Of a stretch of 64,000 nt of DNA, positions 53,005 to 62,711 are shown piece by piece. The notes beneath the pieces are model-generated. The model saw only the letters and a program-made list of their open reading frames with translations, made no database searches and had not been told where the DNA came from. The position numbers were made by a program, and so were the translations under genes. Location of the stretch: the NCBI RefSeq assembly GCF_900106035.1, contig NZ_FNUC01000004.1:992001-1056000 (forward strand), given 5' to 3'. Origin of the DNA: Jiangella alba (GTDB lineage: Bacteria > Actinomycetota > Actinomycetes > Jiangellales > Jiangellaceae). Each line of letters opens with the position of its first letter. The stretch's first letter is position 1.

Positions 53005-54300
53005 ATGACGGACATCGACGGGCCGGTGCGGTTGCTGGTGATCGGCGCCGGAAACCGCGGCGGCCAGGCCTACGCCGGCTGGTGCCTCCAGCATCCGGAG
53101 GCCGCCGTCGTCGCGGGCATCGCCGAGAGCGACGAGCGGCGGCTGGCCAGCGTCGGCGACGCGCACGGCGTGCCGGCCGAGCACCGGTACACCGACTGGC
53201 GGACCGCCCTGACCCGCCAGGGTCCATGGGACGCCGTCGTCGTCACCACGCCGGACCGCATGCACGTCGACCCGACGGTGCGGGCGCTGGAACACGGCTA
53301 CGACGTGCTGCTGGAGAAGCCGATCGCGCCGACGTCCAGTGAGCTGGACCGGCTGATCGCCGCGACGAAAGACCGGCCCGGCGCGATCACCGTCTCGCAC
53401 GTCATGCGGTACACGGAGTTCTTCAACGCGCTGAAGCGGCTGCTGGACGAAGGCGCCATCGGCGAGCTGCAGGGGATCGAGCACGCCGAGCACATCGCCT
53501 ACTGGCACTTCGCGCACAGCTACGTCCGGGGCAACTGGCACCGGACGGCCGACTCCAGCCCGATGCTGCTGGCCAAGGCGTGCCACGACCTCGACATCCT
53601 GCGCTGGCTGGTCGGCTCGCCGTGCATCGCGGTGTCGTCGTTCGGCGACCGGCGGCACTTCCGCATCGAGAACGCTCCGCCAGGCTCCACCGACCGCTGC
53701 GTCGACGGATGTGCCGTCGCCGCGACCTGCCCGTACAACGCCCACCGGTTCTACGTCGAGCAGCTGGCCGGCGTCGAGACCTGGCCGGTCTCCGTCATCA
53801 CCGACGACCCGTCGCCCGAGGGCCGGCTGAAGGCGCTGCGCGAGACCGACTACGGCCGCTGCGTCTACCGCATGGACAACGACGTCGTCGACCACCAGAC
53901 GACCTCGCTGCGCTACGCGAACGGGGTGACGGCGTCGCTGGTGGTGTCGGCGTTCACCGAGCAGAACACCCGCGTCATCACGATGATGGGCAGCCACGGC
54001 GAGCTCAACGCCGACCTCGAGTCCGGCCGCATCGAGGTGGTCCGGTTCGGCGAGTCCGCGCCGGACGTCGCCGGTCTGCCACCCGCCGAGCGGCGCGTCG
54101 AGCAGGTGTCGAACGACCGCGCCGGGCACTCCGGCGGCGACGCCGGGTTGATGGCCGACTTCGTCGAGCGGACCCGCCGGCGACGCGCCGGGCGGCCCGT
54201 GCAGGCCGCGCCCAGCGCGTTCGAGGAGAGCCTCGAGAGCCACTGGGTGGCGTTCGCGGCCGAGCGGTCGCGCCAGAACGGCACCGTCGAGTACCTGTGA
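53005..54300 (+). CDS. Gfo/Idh/MocA-family oxidoreductase
   Basis: 431 residues. The N-terminal Rossmann domain (RLLVIGAGNRGGQAYAGWCL) and the EKP motif (VLLEKPIAPTSSELDRLIAA) are typical; MRYTEFFNALKRLLDEGAIG follows. An extra Cys-rich insertion (DRCVDGCAVAATCPYNAHRF) is seen in a subgroup of these proteins. They oxidise or epimerise sugars with NAD(P). Start ATG with AAAGG 6 bases upstream was preferred over GTG 52999. Gene order suggests it acts on the imported sugar; the next gene overlaps by GTGA. Confidence 0.9.
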   Translation: MTDIDGPVRLLVIGAGNRGGQAYAGWCLQHPEAAVVAGIAESDERRLASVGDAHGVPAEHRYTDWRTALTRQGPWDAVVVTTPDRMHVDPTVRALEHGYDVLLEKPIAPTSSELDRLIAATKDRPGAITVSHVMRYTEFFNALKRLLDEGAIGELQGIEHAEHIAYWHFAHSYVRGNWHRTADSSPMLLAKACHDLDILRWLVGSPCIAVSSFGDRRHFRIENAPPGSTDRCVDGCAVAATCPYNAHRFYVEQLAGVETWPVSVITDDPSPEGRLKALRETDYGRCVYRMDNDVVDHQTTSLRYANGVTASLVVSAFTEQNTRVITMMGSHGELNADLESGRIEVVRFGESAPDVAGLPPAERRVEQVSNDRAGHSGGDAGLMADFVERTRRRRAGRPVQAAPSAFEESLESHWVAFAAERSRQNGTVEYL

Positions 54301-55745
54301 CGGCGCCACGTCCGAACCTGCTGCTGGTCACCACCGACCAGCAGCGCCGCGACACCGTCGGGCCGGGCGCGCCGGGGTTCCTGCGCACGCCGCACCTGGA
54401 CCAGCTTGCGCACGAGGGCATCCGGTTCGACGCCGCCTACGCGTCGACGCCGGTGTGCGTGCCGTCGCGGGTCACGCTGCTCACGGGATTGTCGGCGCTG
54501 CGGCACGGCATGACGCACAACGGCCGGACCGGCGACGTGCTGGCGCCGGACGCGCCGACGCTGCCGGCCCGGCTCGGCGCGCTCGGGTACGCGACCGTCG
54601 GCATCGGGAAGATGCACTTCACGCCGCCGCGAGCGCACCACGGCTTCGACGAGCTGATCCTGCCCGACGACTACTACCGGACCGGCGTGCCGGCGATGCG
54701 GCACGGGCTCGGGCAGAACGAGCTCGCGCCGGGCATGGCGACCGTCCCCGAGGCGGAGACGCTGACCTCGTGGCTGTCGGAGCGGGCGGTCGAGCACATC
54801 CGGTACCGCCGCGACCCGACCCGGCCGCTGTTCCTGTGGCTCTCGTACAGCAAGCCGCACCCGCCGCTGGACCCGCCGGAGCCGTACTACTCGATGTACC
54901 GCGACGCGCCGGTGCCGGAGCCGGTCGTGGGCGACTGGGCCGGCGACGACGCGCCCGCGGCGTTCCGGCGGCAGCGCCACCGCGGCTCGTTCGACCTGCT
55001 CGACGCCGCGACCGTGCGCGCCGCGCGGGCGGCGTACTACGGGCTGGTGACGCAGCTGGACTACAACCTCGGCCGGGTCCTGGCGGCGCTGCAGGACGCC
55101 GGCGAGCTGACCCGGACGACGATCGTGTTCACGTCCGACCACGGCGAGTTCCTCGGCGATCACCGCACCGGCAACAAGGTGTTCTTCCACGAGGCGTCGG
55201 CGGGCGTGCCGATGATCGTGCGGCCGGCGGCGGGCACGTCAGCCGTCCCGCCGGGCACGGTGGTCCGGACGCCGGTGACGCTGGCCGACGTGCTGCCGAC
55301 GTTCGTGGCGGCGGCCGGCGGGCCGGCCCCCGACGACGTCGACGGCGTGGACCTCGTCGGGCTGGCCGCCGCCGGAGACCGTCCGCGCGTCGTCGTCGCG
55401 CTGGCCGGCGGCGACGCCGGGCCGCCGGGGATCCCGTACTACCTGGCCATGACGGACGGACGGCACAAGTACGTCTGGTACCCGGAAGGGCCGGCCGAGC
55501 AGCTGTTCGACCTGGGCTCCGACCCGGACGAGCGGCACGACCTCGCCCGCTCCGCGTCGGCGCCCGAACTGGACGGCTGGCGCGACCGCCTCGTCGCGGC
55601 CGTCACCGACGCCGGCGGCGCCCACCATCTCGTCGACGGCGCGCTGCCCGCCGTCGCGCCCATGACCGACACCGTCGCCGAGCAGCGGGCGAACGGCTGG
55701 CCCGGCTACCACACCGAGGCCTTCCACCTCGACGTCCGCCACTGA
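54297..55745 (+). CDS. Sulfatase (formylglycine-dependent arylsulfatase family)
   Basis: 482 residues, no signal peptide, so cytoplasmic. Metal-binding Asp and Gln near the N-terminus (LLLVTTDQQRRDTVG), the maturation motif CVPSR with Cys54 (STPVCVPSRVTLLTG), and FTSDHGEFLGDHRTGNKVFF are all present. Cys54 would be oxidised to formylglycine. It cleaves sulfate esters, probably from sugars imported by the linked transporter (inference). GTG start overlaps the upstream gene. The stop is 3 bases before a palindromic repeat block. Confidence 0.93.
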   Translation: MTAPRPNLLLVTTDQQRRDTVGPGAPGFLRTPHLDQLAHEGIRFDAAYASTPVCVPSRVTLLTGLSALRHGMTHNGRTGDVLAPDAPTLPARLGALGYATVGIGKMHFTPPRAHHGFDELILPDDYYRTGVPAMRHGLGQNELAPGMATVPEAETLTSWLSERAVEHIRYRRDPTRPLFLWLSYSKPHPPLDPPEPYYSMYRDAPVPEPVVGDWAGDDAPAAFRRQRHRGSFDLLDAATVRAARAAYYGLVTQLDYNLGRVLAALQDAGELTRTTIVFTSDHGEFLGDHRTGNKVFFHEASAGVPMIVRPAAGTSAVPPGTVVRTPVTLADVLPTFVAAAGGPAPDDVDGVDLVGLAAAGDRPRVVVALAGGDAGPPGIPYYLAMTDGRHKYVWYPEGPAEQLFDLGSDPDERHDLARSASAPELDGWRDRLVAAVTDAGGAHHLVDGALPAVAPMTDTVAEQRANGWPGYHTEAFHLDVRH

Positions 55746-55748
55746 CCT

Positions 55749-55869
55749 TTGCAATGAGCACCTATACGCACCGTGCGCGGCCGGTGCGTATAGGTGCTCA
55801 TTGCAAGGCGGCCGGTGCGTATCGGTGCTCACTGCAAAAGCGGCCGGTGCGTATCGGTGCTCATTGCAA
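55749..55869. repeat. Palindromic element, locus 2, with three tandem units
   Basis: Arms 55749-55772 and 55783-55806 form a perfect 24-base inverted repeat (core TTGCAATGAGCACC, then TATACGCACC) with a 10-base loop. Two further units in the same orientation as the right arm follow at 55814-55837 and 55846-55869, so the period is 31-32. Between them is GGCC/AGCGGCC, copying the end of the adjacent sigma-factor gene. The sigma gene ends TTG CAA TGA inside the last unit. Confidence 0.88.
55829..55864 (-). other. Repeat-encoded mini-ORF, 11 codons
   Basis: MSTDTHRPLLQ, stop. Its ATG overlaps the sigma-factor stop as ATGA, exactly the geometry of the mini-ORF in locus 1. A by-product of the repeat; not claimed as a gene. 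Confidence 0.25.
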
Positions 55870-56787
55870 AGCGGCCGGGAGGTCGAAGGCCGGGAACAGC
55901 TCCGGGCCGAACGTGGTGATCTCGGCGATCAGCCCGTCCTCGACCCGGAGCACGTCGATCTTGAAGGCGTCGAACGTCGCCCCACCCGGCAGGCGCAGGT
56001 AGCAGGCGGCGGCCGGCAACCGGTTCGCCGACGTCGGCAGCAGCCGCCAGTCGCCGTGCTCGGCCGCCGCGGCGTGCAGCGGCGCCAGCGCGGCCCAGCC
56101 GTCGAAGCAGACCGGCTGCGGCGGCATGGTGACGCGGATGTCGTCGCGGACGAGCTCGGCCATGCGGCCGACGTCGGGCCGCTCGCTCAGCGCGACGTAG
56201 CGGTCGAGCAGGTCGCGCTCGTCGGCGCTGAGCACCGTCCGCGGCGGGGTGGTCTCCGGCGACCGAGGCGAGCGCTGCAGCGTCGCCCGGGCCCGTTGCA
56301 GCGCGCTGTTGACCGCGGGCACCGACGTCTCCAGGATCGCCGCGGTCTCGGCGGCCGACCAGCCGATCGCGTCGCGCATGACGAGGACGGCGCGCTGCTG
56401 CGCGGGCAGTTCCTGCATGGCCGCGACGAACGCCAGCTCGATCGTCTCGCGGCCGACGACGACGGCCTCCGGCTCGTCCGCGTGCGGCGCGACCTGGTCG
56501 AGCAGCCGGTCCGGGTACGGCTGCAGCCACGGCACCTCGGCGAACGAGCGCACCTGCTCGGGCCGCCGGGACCGCAGCCGCAGCAGGTCGAGACAGGCGT
56601 TGGTCGCGATGCGGTAGAGCCACGCCCGCAGGTTGGTGCCCTCCTCGTAGGAGTCGCGGTGCGTCCACGCCCGCAGCAACACGTCCTGGACGACCTCCTC
56701 GGCGTCGTCGAACGAGCCGAGCATGCGATAGCAGTGCACGTGCAGCTCGCGCCGGTGCCCCTCGGCGGCGGCCGTGAAGTCGTCCAT
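55861..56787 (-). CDS. ECF sigma factor with SnoaL-like C-terminal domain (TIGR02960/SigG-like)
   Basis: 308 residues. Sigma region 2 is CYRMLGSFDDAEEVVQDVLL with RAWLYRIATNACLDLLRL; region 4 is LPAQQRAVLVMRDAIGWSAA followed by ETAAILETSVPAVNSALQRA. A C-terminal SnoaL/NTF2-like domain (residues about 190-305) is typical of ECFs that are regulated by their own extension, not by an anti-sigma factor. CAGAAT is 6 bases before the ATG. The last codons come from the palindromic repeat. Confidence 0.9.
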   Translation of the reverse strand: MDDFTAAAEGHRRELHVHCYRMLGSFDDAEEVVQDVLLRAWTHRDSYEEGTNLRAWLYRIATNACLDLLRLRSRRPEQVRSFAEVPWLQPYPDRLLDQVAPHADEPEAVVVGRETIELAFVAAMQELPAQQRAVLVMRDAIGWSAAETAAILETSVPAVNSALQRARATLQRSPRSPETTPPRTVLSADERDLLDRYVALSERPDVGRMAELVRDDIRVTMPPQPVCFDGWAALAPLHAAAAEHGDWRLLPTSANRLPAAACYLRLPGGATFDAFKIDVLRVEDGLIAEITTFGPELFPAFDLPAALQ

Positions 56788-56853
56788 CGGGACATTCTGC
56801 AAGTCGTTCGCTCCGGACCGATGAGTCCGCGGCCGGAGTGTCGTTACACGGGC

Positions 56854-57421
56854 ATGAACACACTCGTACTGGACATCAGCATCTCCCTCGACGGCTTCAT
56901 CACGGCGGCCGGGCAGACCCCCGACCAGCCCCTCGGCCAGGGTGGCGAGCGCCTGCACGACTGGGTCGGCACCGACGCCGGCCGCGACGTGCTGAACGAC
57001 GGCATCGGGCGGCTCGGCGCGGTCATCACCGGCCGCCGGAACTACGACGACTCCGTGCCATGGTGGGGTGCGGACGGCCCGTCCGGCCCGGCCCGCCGGC
57101 CGGTGTTCGTCCTGACGCACGAGGCGCCGGAGGAGTCGCCGGAGAACGGCGTCTACACCTTCGTCACCGGCGGCATCGAGGACGCGTTCGCGCAGGCCGC
57201 AGCGGCGGCGGGCGACGGCGCGGTCTGCGTCATGGGCGGCGCCGACGTCGCCCGGCAGTACCTCGCCGCCGGCCTGGTCGACGAGATCTCGCTGCACGTC
57301 GTGCCGGTGCTGTTCGGCGACGGCACCCCGCTGTTCGACCGGGCCACGACCGCCCACGTCGAGCTCGAGGCCGTCAGCACGAACCAGACCGACGCGGCCA
57401 CCCACCTGACCTACCGCGTGG

Positions 57422-57429
<8 letters not shown>
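56854..57429 (+). CDS. DHFR-like reductase (RibD C-terminal domain family)
   Basis: 191 residues of the dihydrofolate-reductase fold as in the RibD C-terminal/YwjB-like family: TLVLDISISLDGFITAAGQT, GAVITGRRNYDDS, VCVMGGADVARQYLAAGLVD, EISLHVVPVLFGDGTPLFD. These act on unknown substrates. It diverges from the sigG-like gene across 66 bases and converges with the next sigma gene, overlapping it by 8 bases. Confidence 0.88.
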
Positions 57430-58632
<1,203 letters not shown>

Positions 58633-58636
<4 letters not shown>

Positions 58637-58992
58637 AGGTCCGGCGGGGCGTCCATCGCCGGGCGGACCTCGAGCCGGCCGGAGTACTTCACGATCTGCC
58701 CGGCGAGCTCGAGCACCCGCTCCTCGCTCTCGACGTCGACCACCCAGAAGCCGATCAGCGACTCCTTCGCCTCGGCGAACGGGCCGTCGGTGGCGACCGG
58801 GAGGCCGTCCTGCAGCCGCACCGTCTTCGCGGCGCCGGGGTCGGCGAGACCCTGCTGGAACACCAGCTCGCCGGACGCCTCGAGGTCCTTGTCCAGCTGG
58901 ACCATGAAGCCGATCATCTCCTCGATCCACTCCTTCGACGCCGTGGCCTGCATCGACTCGGCGTCGCCGAACATCATCAACATGTACTTCAT
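58633..58992 (-). CDS. DGPF (YCII-related) protein
   Basis: 119 residues. MKYMLMMFGDAESMQAT at the N-terminus and the eponymous DGPF motif (VATDGPFAEAKESLIGFWVV) identify the family. It is encoded with an ECF42 sigma factor in many actinobacteria; its function is not known, though it is often proposed to be a target. GGGAGC precedes the ATG. Operon with the sigma gene. Confidence 0.93.
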
Positions 58993-59077
58993 CGGGGTTG
59001 CTCCCGTCTCGTGGCGCCGCCCTCGGGCGCTCTCTCGGCAGTGGGTCGGAGCCGTCGCGGCATTCTCGACAACCGGC

Positions 59078-59956
59078 TCAGATGTCGTTGTCCTTGCCGG
59101 CGCAGCGGATCGGCTGCATGGCGTCGAGCGCGGCCCGGTGGGCGTCGTCGACCGGGATCGCGGTGGGGATCTCGACGCCGTCGCCGAGGTCGATCCAGGC
59201 GGTGAAGCCGTACGGCCGCTTCGCGTCGCCGATGGCGTGGCCGCCGCAGCGCAGCACGTCGGCCACCACGCGCAACTGCCCGGGCGGGAGCGCGGGGTCG
59301 GCCTCGGGCGTGATGGTGAACAGCACGCTGCCGCGGGTGTTGGTGAGGGTCGCCGGCGCCGTGCCGCCGTCGACCCGGGTGACGGTGAGGACGCCGGTCA
59401 GCGTGCCGTCGGCGCGTGGCTCCAGTGGGCCCATCGCCAGCGTGACGGCCTCGGCCAGCGCGGCGTCGCGGCAGTCGGTGCGCAGCAGGCGGTCCAGCGT
59501 GCCGTTCGGGTGCGGGAGGTCGAGCACCTGCTCGTGCTCGTCGCCGTCGCCGACGCGGGCGGTCAGGCGGACCTGCGACGGGGCGGCCGCGGAGTCGACG
59601 CCGTCGGGGCAGCGGGCCGGGCCGTACTCGACCTGGAGGTCGACCGGGATGTCGCCGGGCCCGATGGTGGAGTCGCGCGGCTGCGGGCCGGTGGCCTCGA
59701 AGGAGTCGCTGAGCAGTTCCGCCGACGTGACGGTGACCGGCTCGGCGCCGTGGTTGGTGACGGCGATGACGACCAGTCCGGACCGGTTGAACGAGCGCCG
59801 GATCTCGGCGGTGGCGCTGAGGTCGGGCGCCGCCGCGGCGCCGTCGCCGCCCGCGACGTCGTCGTCATCGCCCGTGGTCAGCGCCACGACCGTCGCCGCG
59901 ATGCCGGCCAGCAGCACCGTCACGACGAGGACCAGGACGAACCGCAGCCGGCGCAT
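59078..59956 (-). CDS. Membrane-anchored extracytoplasmic hypothetical protein
   Basis: 292 residues, not recognised. An N-terminal membrane anchor (LRFVLVLVVTVLLAGIAATV) and an acidic linker (TTGDDDDVAGGDGAA) precede a beta-rich domain with two repeated-looking halves (SFNRSGLVVIAVTNHGAEPV; VDGGTAPATLTNTRGSVLFT). Each half resembles an immunoglobulin-like strand order. A pair of cysteines (CPDG, CRDAA, plus CGGHA and CAGK) could form disulfides. It is 24 bases downstream of the GH15-like gene on the same strand. Confidence 0.7.
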   Translation of the reverse strand: MRRLRFVLVLVVTVLLAGIAATVVALTTGDDDDVAGGDGAAAAPDLSATAEIRRSFNRSGLVVIAVTNHGAEPVTVTSAELLSDSFEATGPQPRDSTIGPGDIPVDLQVEYGPARCPDGVDSAAAPSQVRLTARVGDGDEHEQVLDLPHPNGTLDRLLRTDCRDAALAEAVTLAMGPLEPRADGTLTGVLTVTRVDGGTAPATLTNTRGSVLFTITPEADPALPPGQLRVVADVLRCGGHAIGDAKRPYGFTAWIDLGDGVEIPTAIPVDDAHRAALDAMQPIRCAGKDNDI

Positions 59957-59980
59957 GGTCCAGTATCTCCCGCTGCCGCG

Positions 59981-61264
59981 TCAGTGGGGAGGCGCCGGCA
60001 GCGGTCGTCCGTCGAGGGCGGCCAGCGCCAGCAGGACGGTGGCGCCGGTCAGGCCGAGCGGTGCGACGGCGGACGGGCGGCCGTCGGCGGTGACCTTCTC
60101 GGCCAGCGCGCCGAGGTCGGTCCGGCGCAGGTCGAGCCAGCTGAGCAGCCGGTGCGCGAGCGCGGTGTCGCCGGTCGACGCGGCGGTCAGCGCGTGCAGC
60201 GACACCTGCGGCGTCCACGCGGTGAGGACGTCAGTCCACTCCTCACCTGGCCGGACCCCGCCGTTGCCGACGGTGGTGGCGTCGACGGCGGACCGCCAGG
60301 CCGCCGCGACGGCCTCGTCGTGGGGAGCGAACGGCGGCAGCAGGAACGCGACCGACGCGTCGCGGCCGCCGCTGCCGCTGATGCGCCGGGCGTAGCCGTG
60401 CGCGCCGAACCCGCCGGTGACCGCCGCGGCCAGCCGCTCGGCGCCGTCCGCCGCCCGGGCCGCGAGCCGCGCGTCGTCCGGCCCGCCGAGCAGGGTCAGC
60501 AGCTCACGACCGGCCCGCAGGCCGAGCAGCAGCGGGGCCGCCGAGCCGAGCGTCGCCTCGTCGAGGTCCATCTCCCAGAAGTCCTGCGACGCCCGCGGCA
60601 GCCCGGTCGACGGGTCCAGCGCGGCCAGCGCGGCGCCGACGGCGGAGCGGACCATCGGCGCCAGCGAGCCCACGGCGCCACCCGTCGCCCCGGCCCACAG
60701 CCACGTCGCCCACAGCGTCCAGCCGATGCCGTCGAGCTGCAGCCCGCGGTCGTCGGGCACCCCGCGCGAGCCGTCGGGCAGGTAGCGCGCCTGCCAGGTG
60801 CCGTCCTGCTCCTGCATGGCGGCCACGTACGCCAGCTGCGCGAACGCCGGCTCGGGCCGGCCGCACACCGTCAGCGCGGCGGCCATGTAGCCGACGTCGC
60901 GCGGCCACACGTAGCGCCAGTACGGGCTGCCGGCCGCCACCGCGGCGCCGTTGGCGAACGTCAGCACGCCGATATCGATCAGCGCCTCCTCGGCCATCGG
61001 CTGGTACGGCGTGCCCCGGCCCGGCAGCTCGGTCGCCGCCAGCAGCTCGCGCGCGGCGTCGGCGTCGTCGCCGGTCGGGACCGCCGCGCCGGGCAGCGCG
61101 CCGGAGGACGGGTCGAGGTAGCCGGTGCCGGGCAGCCGCCGGAGCCCGCTGTGCGGCGGAACGATCAGCGGCGCGCCGTCGGCGCCGATGACCACCCCGT
61201 CGGAGTACAGCCGGGTCTCCGGCGACCACGCCGTGCCCCGGGTGCCGAGTTCTGCAGTCTGCAT
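59981..61264 (-). CDS. GH15-like (glucoamylase-type) protein
   Basis: 427 residues without a signal peptide. The (alpha/alpha)6 glucoamylase core is recognisable: SPYWRYVWPRDVGYMAAALT, DGIGWTLWATWLWAG, FWEMDLDEATLGSAAPLLLG and a late EEWTDVLTAWTPQVSLHALT. The N-terminal beta-sandwich usual in bacterial GH15 enzymes is missing, and the usual catalytic Glu positions are not certain. TACGGT is 6 bases before the ATG. Substrate unknown, perhaps trehalose or maltooligosaccharides as in other mycobacterial GH15 members. Confidence 0.75.
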   Translation of the reverse strand: MQTAELGTRGTAWSPETRLYSDGVVIGADGAPLIVPPHSGLRRLPGTGYLDPSSGALPGAAVPTGDDADAARELLAATELPGRGTPYQPMAEEALIDIGVLTFANGAAVAAGSPYWRYVWPRDVGYMAAALTVCGRPEPAFAQLAYVAAMQEQDGTWQARYLPDGSRGVPDDRGLQLDGIGWTLWATWLWAGATGGAVGSLAPMVRSAVGAALAALDPSTGLPRASQDFWEMDLDEATLGSAAPLLLGLRAGRELLTLLGGPDDARLAARAADGAERLAAAVTGGFGAHGYARRISGSGGRDASVAFLLPPFAPHDEAVAAAWRSAVDATTVGNGGVRPGEEWTDVLTAWTPQVSLHALTAASTGDTALAHRLLSWLDLRRTDLGALAEKVTADGRPSAVAPLGLTGATVLLALAALDGRPLPAPPH

Positions 61265-61283
61265 CGGCACACCGTAAGCACAG

Positions 61284-62555
61284 CTACGCCGTGACGACGT
61301 CCTCCGACACCTCGTCGGAACCGATCTCGTAGCCCGACTCGCCGTGGTGCACCCGGTCGACGCCGACCACCTCGTGGTCGTCGTCCACCCGGAACCCGAT
61401 CGTGCGCTGCAGCACCAGGCCGATCAGGTACGTGACGACGAACGAGTAGGCCAGCACCGCGCCCGCACCGACGACCTGCCGCCACAGCTGGTCGACGCCG
61501 CCGCCGAAGAACAGGCCGTCGACACCGGCCGGCGCGTCCGCCGTGGCCAGGAAGCCGATCGCGATGGTGCCGACGAGCCCGCCGACCAGGTGCACCGCGA
61601 CGACGTCGAGCGAGTCGTCGTAGCGCAGCCGGAACTTCAGGTCGACCACCAGCGAGCAGATCGCCCCGGCCACGACGCCGAGGATCAGCGACCCGACGGG
61701 GTTCAGCGCCGAGCACGCCGGGGTGATCGCGACCAGGCCGGTCACCACGCCGGACGCCGCGCCCAGCGACGTCGCGTGGCCGTCGCGCAGCTTCTCGACG
61801 ACGATCCACGCCAGCATCGCCGCACCCGTCGCCGCGACGGTGTTGACCAGCGCGACCGCCGCGACACCGTTGGCGCCGACGGCCGACCCGGCGTTGAAGC
61901 CGAACCAGCCGAACCACAGCAGTCCGGCGCCGAGCATCACCAGCGGCAGGTTGTGCGGGCGGTGCGCGCCCTTGGCGAAGTCGCGACGCCGCCCGAGCAC
62001 CAGCGCCAGCGCGAGTCCGGCCGCACCGGCGTTGATGTGCACCGCGGTGCCGCCGGCGAAGTCGATCGCGAGCAGGCGGTCGGCGATCCAGCCGCCGTCG
62101 CCGTCGGCGAACGCGAACACCCAGTGGGCCACCGGGAAGTACACGAGCGTGCCCCAGACCGCGGCGAACAGCAGCCAGGTCCAGAACTTCGCGCGGTCGG
62201 CGATCGACCCCGACACCAGCGCGACGGTGATGACCGCGAACATGCCCTGGAAGCCGACGAACAGCATCGACGGGATCGTGCCGGACAGCGCGTCGGGGCT
62301 CATCAGGCCGGAGAGGCCGAAGAACTCACCCGGATCGCCCAGCAGGCCGCCGCCGAGGTCGGTGCCGAAGGCCATCGAGTAGCCGTACAGAACCCACAGC
62401 ACGCTGATCACGCCGAGCGCGCCGAAGCTCATCATCATCATGTTGACGACGCTCTTCGCCCGGACCATGCCGCCGTAGAACAGCGCGAGGCCGGGGGTCA
62501 TCAGCATGACCAGTGCGGTGGACGCGAGAATCCACGCGGTGTCTCCGGTATCCAT
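61284..62555 (-). CDS. amt: Ammonium transporter
   Basis: 423 residues, eleven membrane helices. Amt signatures: LMTPGLALFYGGMVRAKSVV at the N-terminus, DFAGGTAVHINAGAAGLALA (His of the twin-His pore) and VVAVHLVGGLVGTIAIGF (the second His). The C-terminus contains the regulatory DDDHEVVGVDRVHHGESGYE. Downstream glnK/glnD genes, common in actinobacteria, are absent; the GH15-like gene follows. A GlnR-like box lies upstream. Confidence 0.95.
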   Translation of the reverse strand: MDTGDTAWILASTALVMLMTPGLALFYGGMVRAKSVVNMMMMSFGALGVISVLWVLYGYSMAFGTDLGGGLLGDPGEFFGLSGLMSPDALSGTIPSMLFVGFQGMFAVITVALVSGSIADRAKFWTWLLFAAVWGTLVYFPVAHWVFAFADGDGGWIADRLLAIDFAGGTAVHINAGAAGLALALVLGRRRDFAKGAHRPHNLPLVMLGAGLLWFGWFGFNAGSAVGANGVAAVALVNTVAATGAAMLAWIVVEKLRDGHATSLGAASGVVTGLVAITPACSALNPVGSLILGVVAGAICSLVVDLKFRLRYDDSLDVVAVHLVGGLVGTIAIGFLATADAPAGVDGLFFGGGVDQLWRQVVGAGAVLAYSFVVTYLIGLVLQRTIGFRVDDDHEVVGVDRVHHGESGYEIGSDEVSEDVVTA

Positions 62556-62600
62556 GCGGGCAGCGTGGTCGCGGGGCGTTTCGCCAGGTGGGCGCCTGCC

Positions 62601-62616
62601 GTTACGAGGCGGTTAA
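62601..62616 (-). promoter_or_regulatory. GlnR-like operator upstream of amt
   Basis: On the minus strand, TTAAC, 6 bases, GTAAC matches the GlnR pattern (gTnAC-n6-GnAAC) except at the first base. It lies 46 bases before the amt ATG. amtB is a known GlnR target in Streptomyces and mycobacteria. Confidence 0.5.
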
Positions 62617-62711
62617 TCCGGCAGCGATCAAGACTTCCGCCGGTGACATTCCTGCGGCAGGGTATGGGCGACAGACACGGCGTCGCCGGGTCCTCGATGG
62701 GGAGGTCTCCC

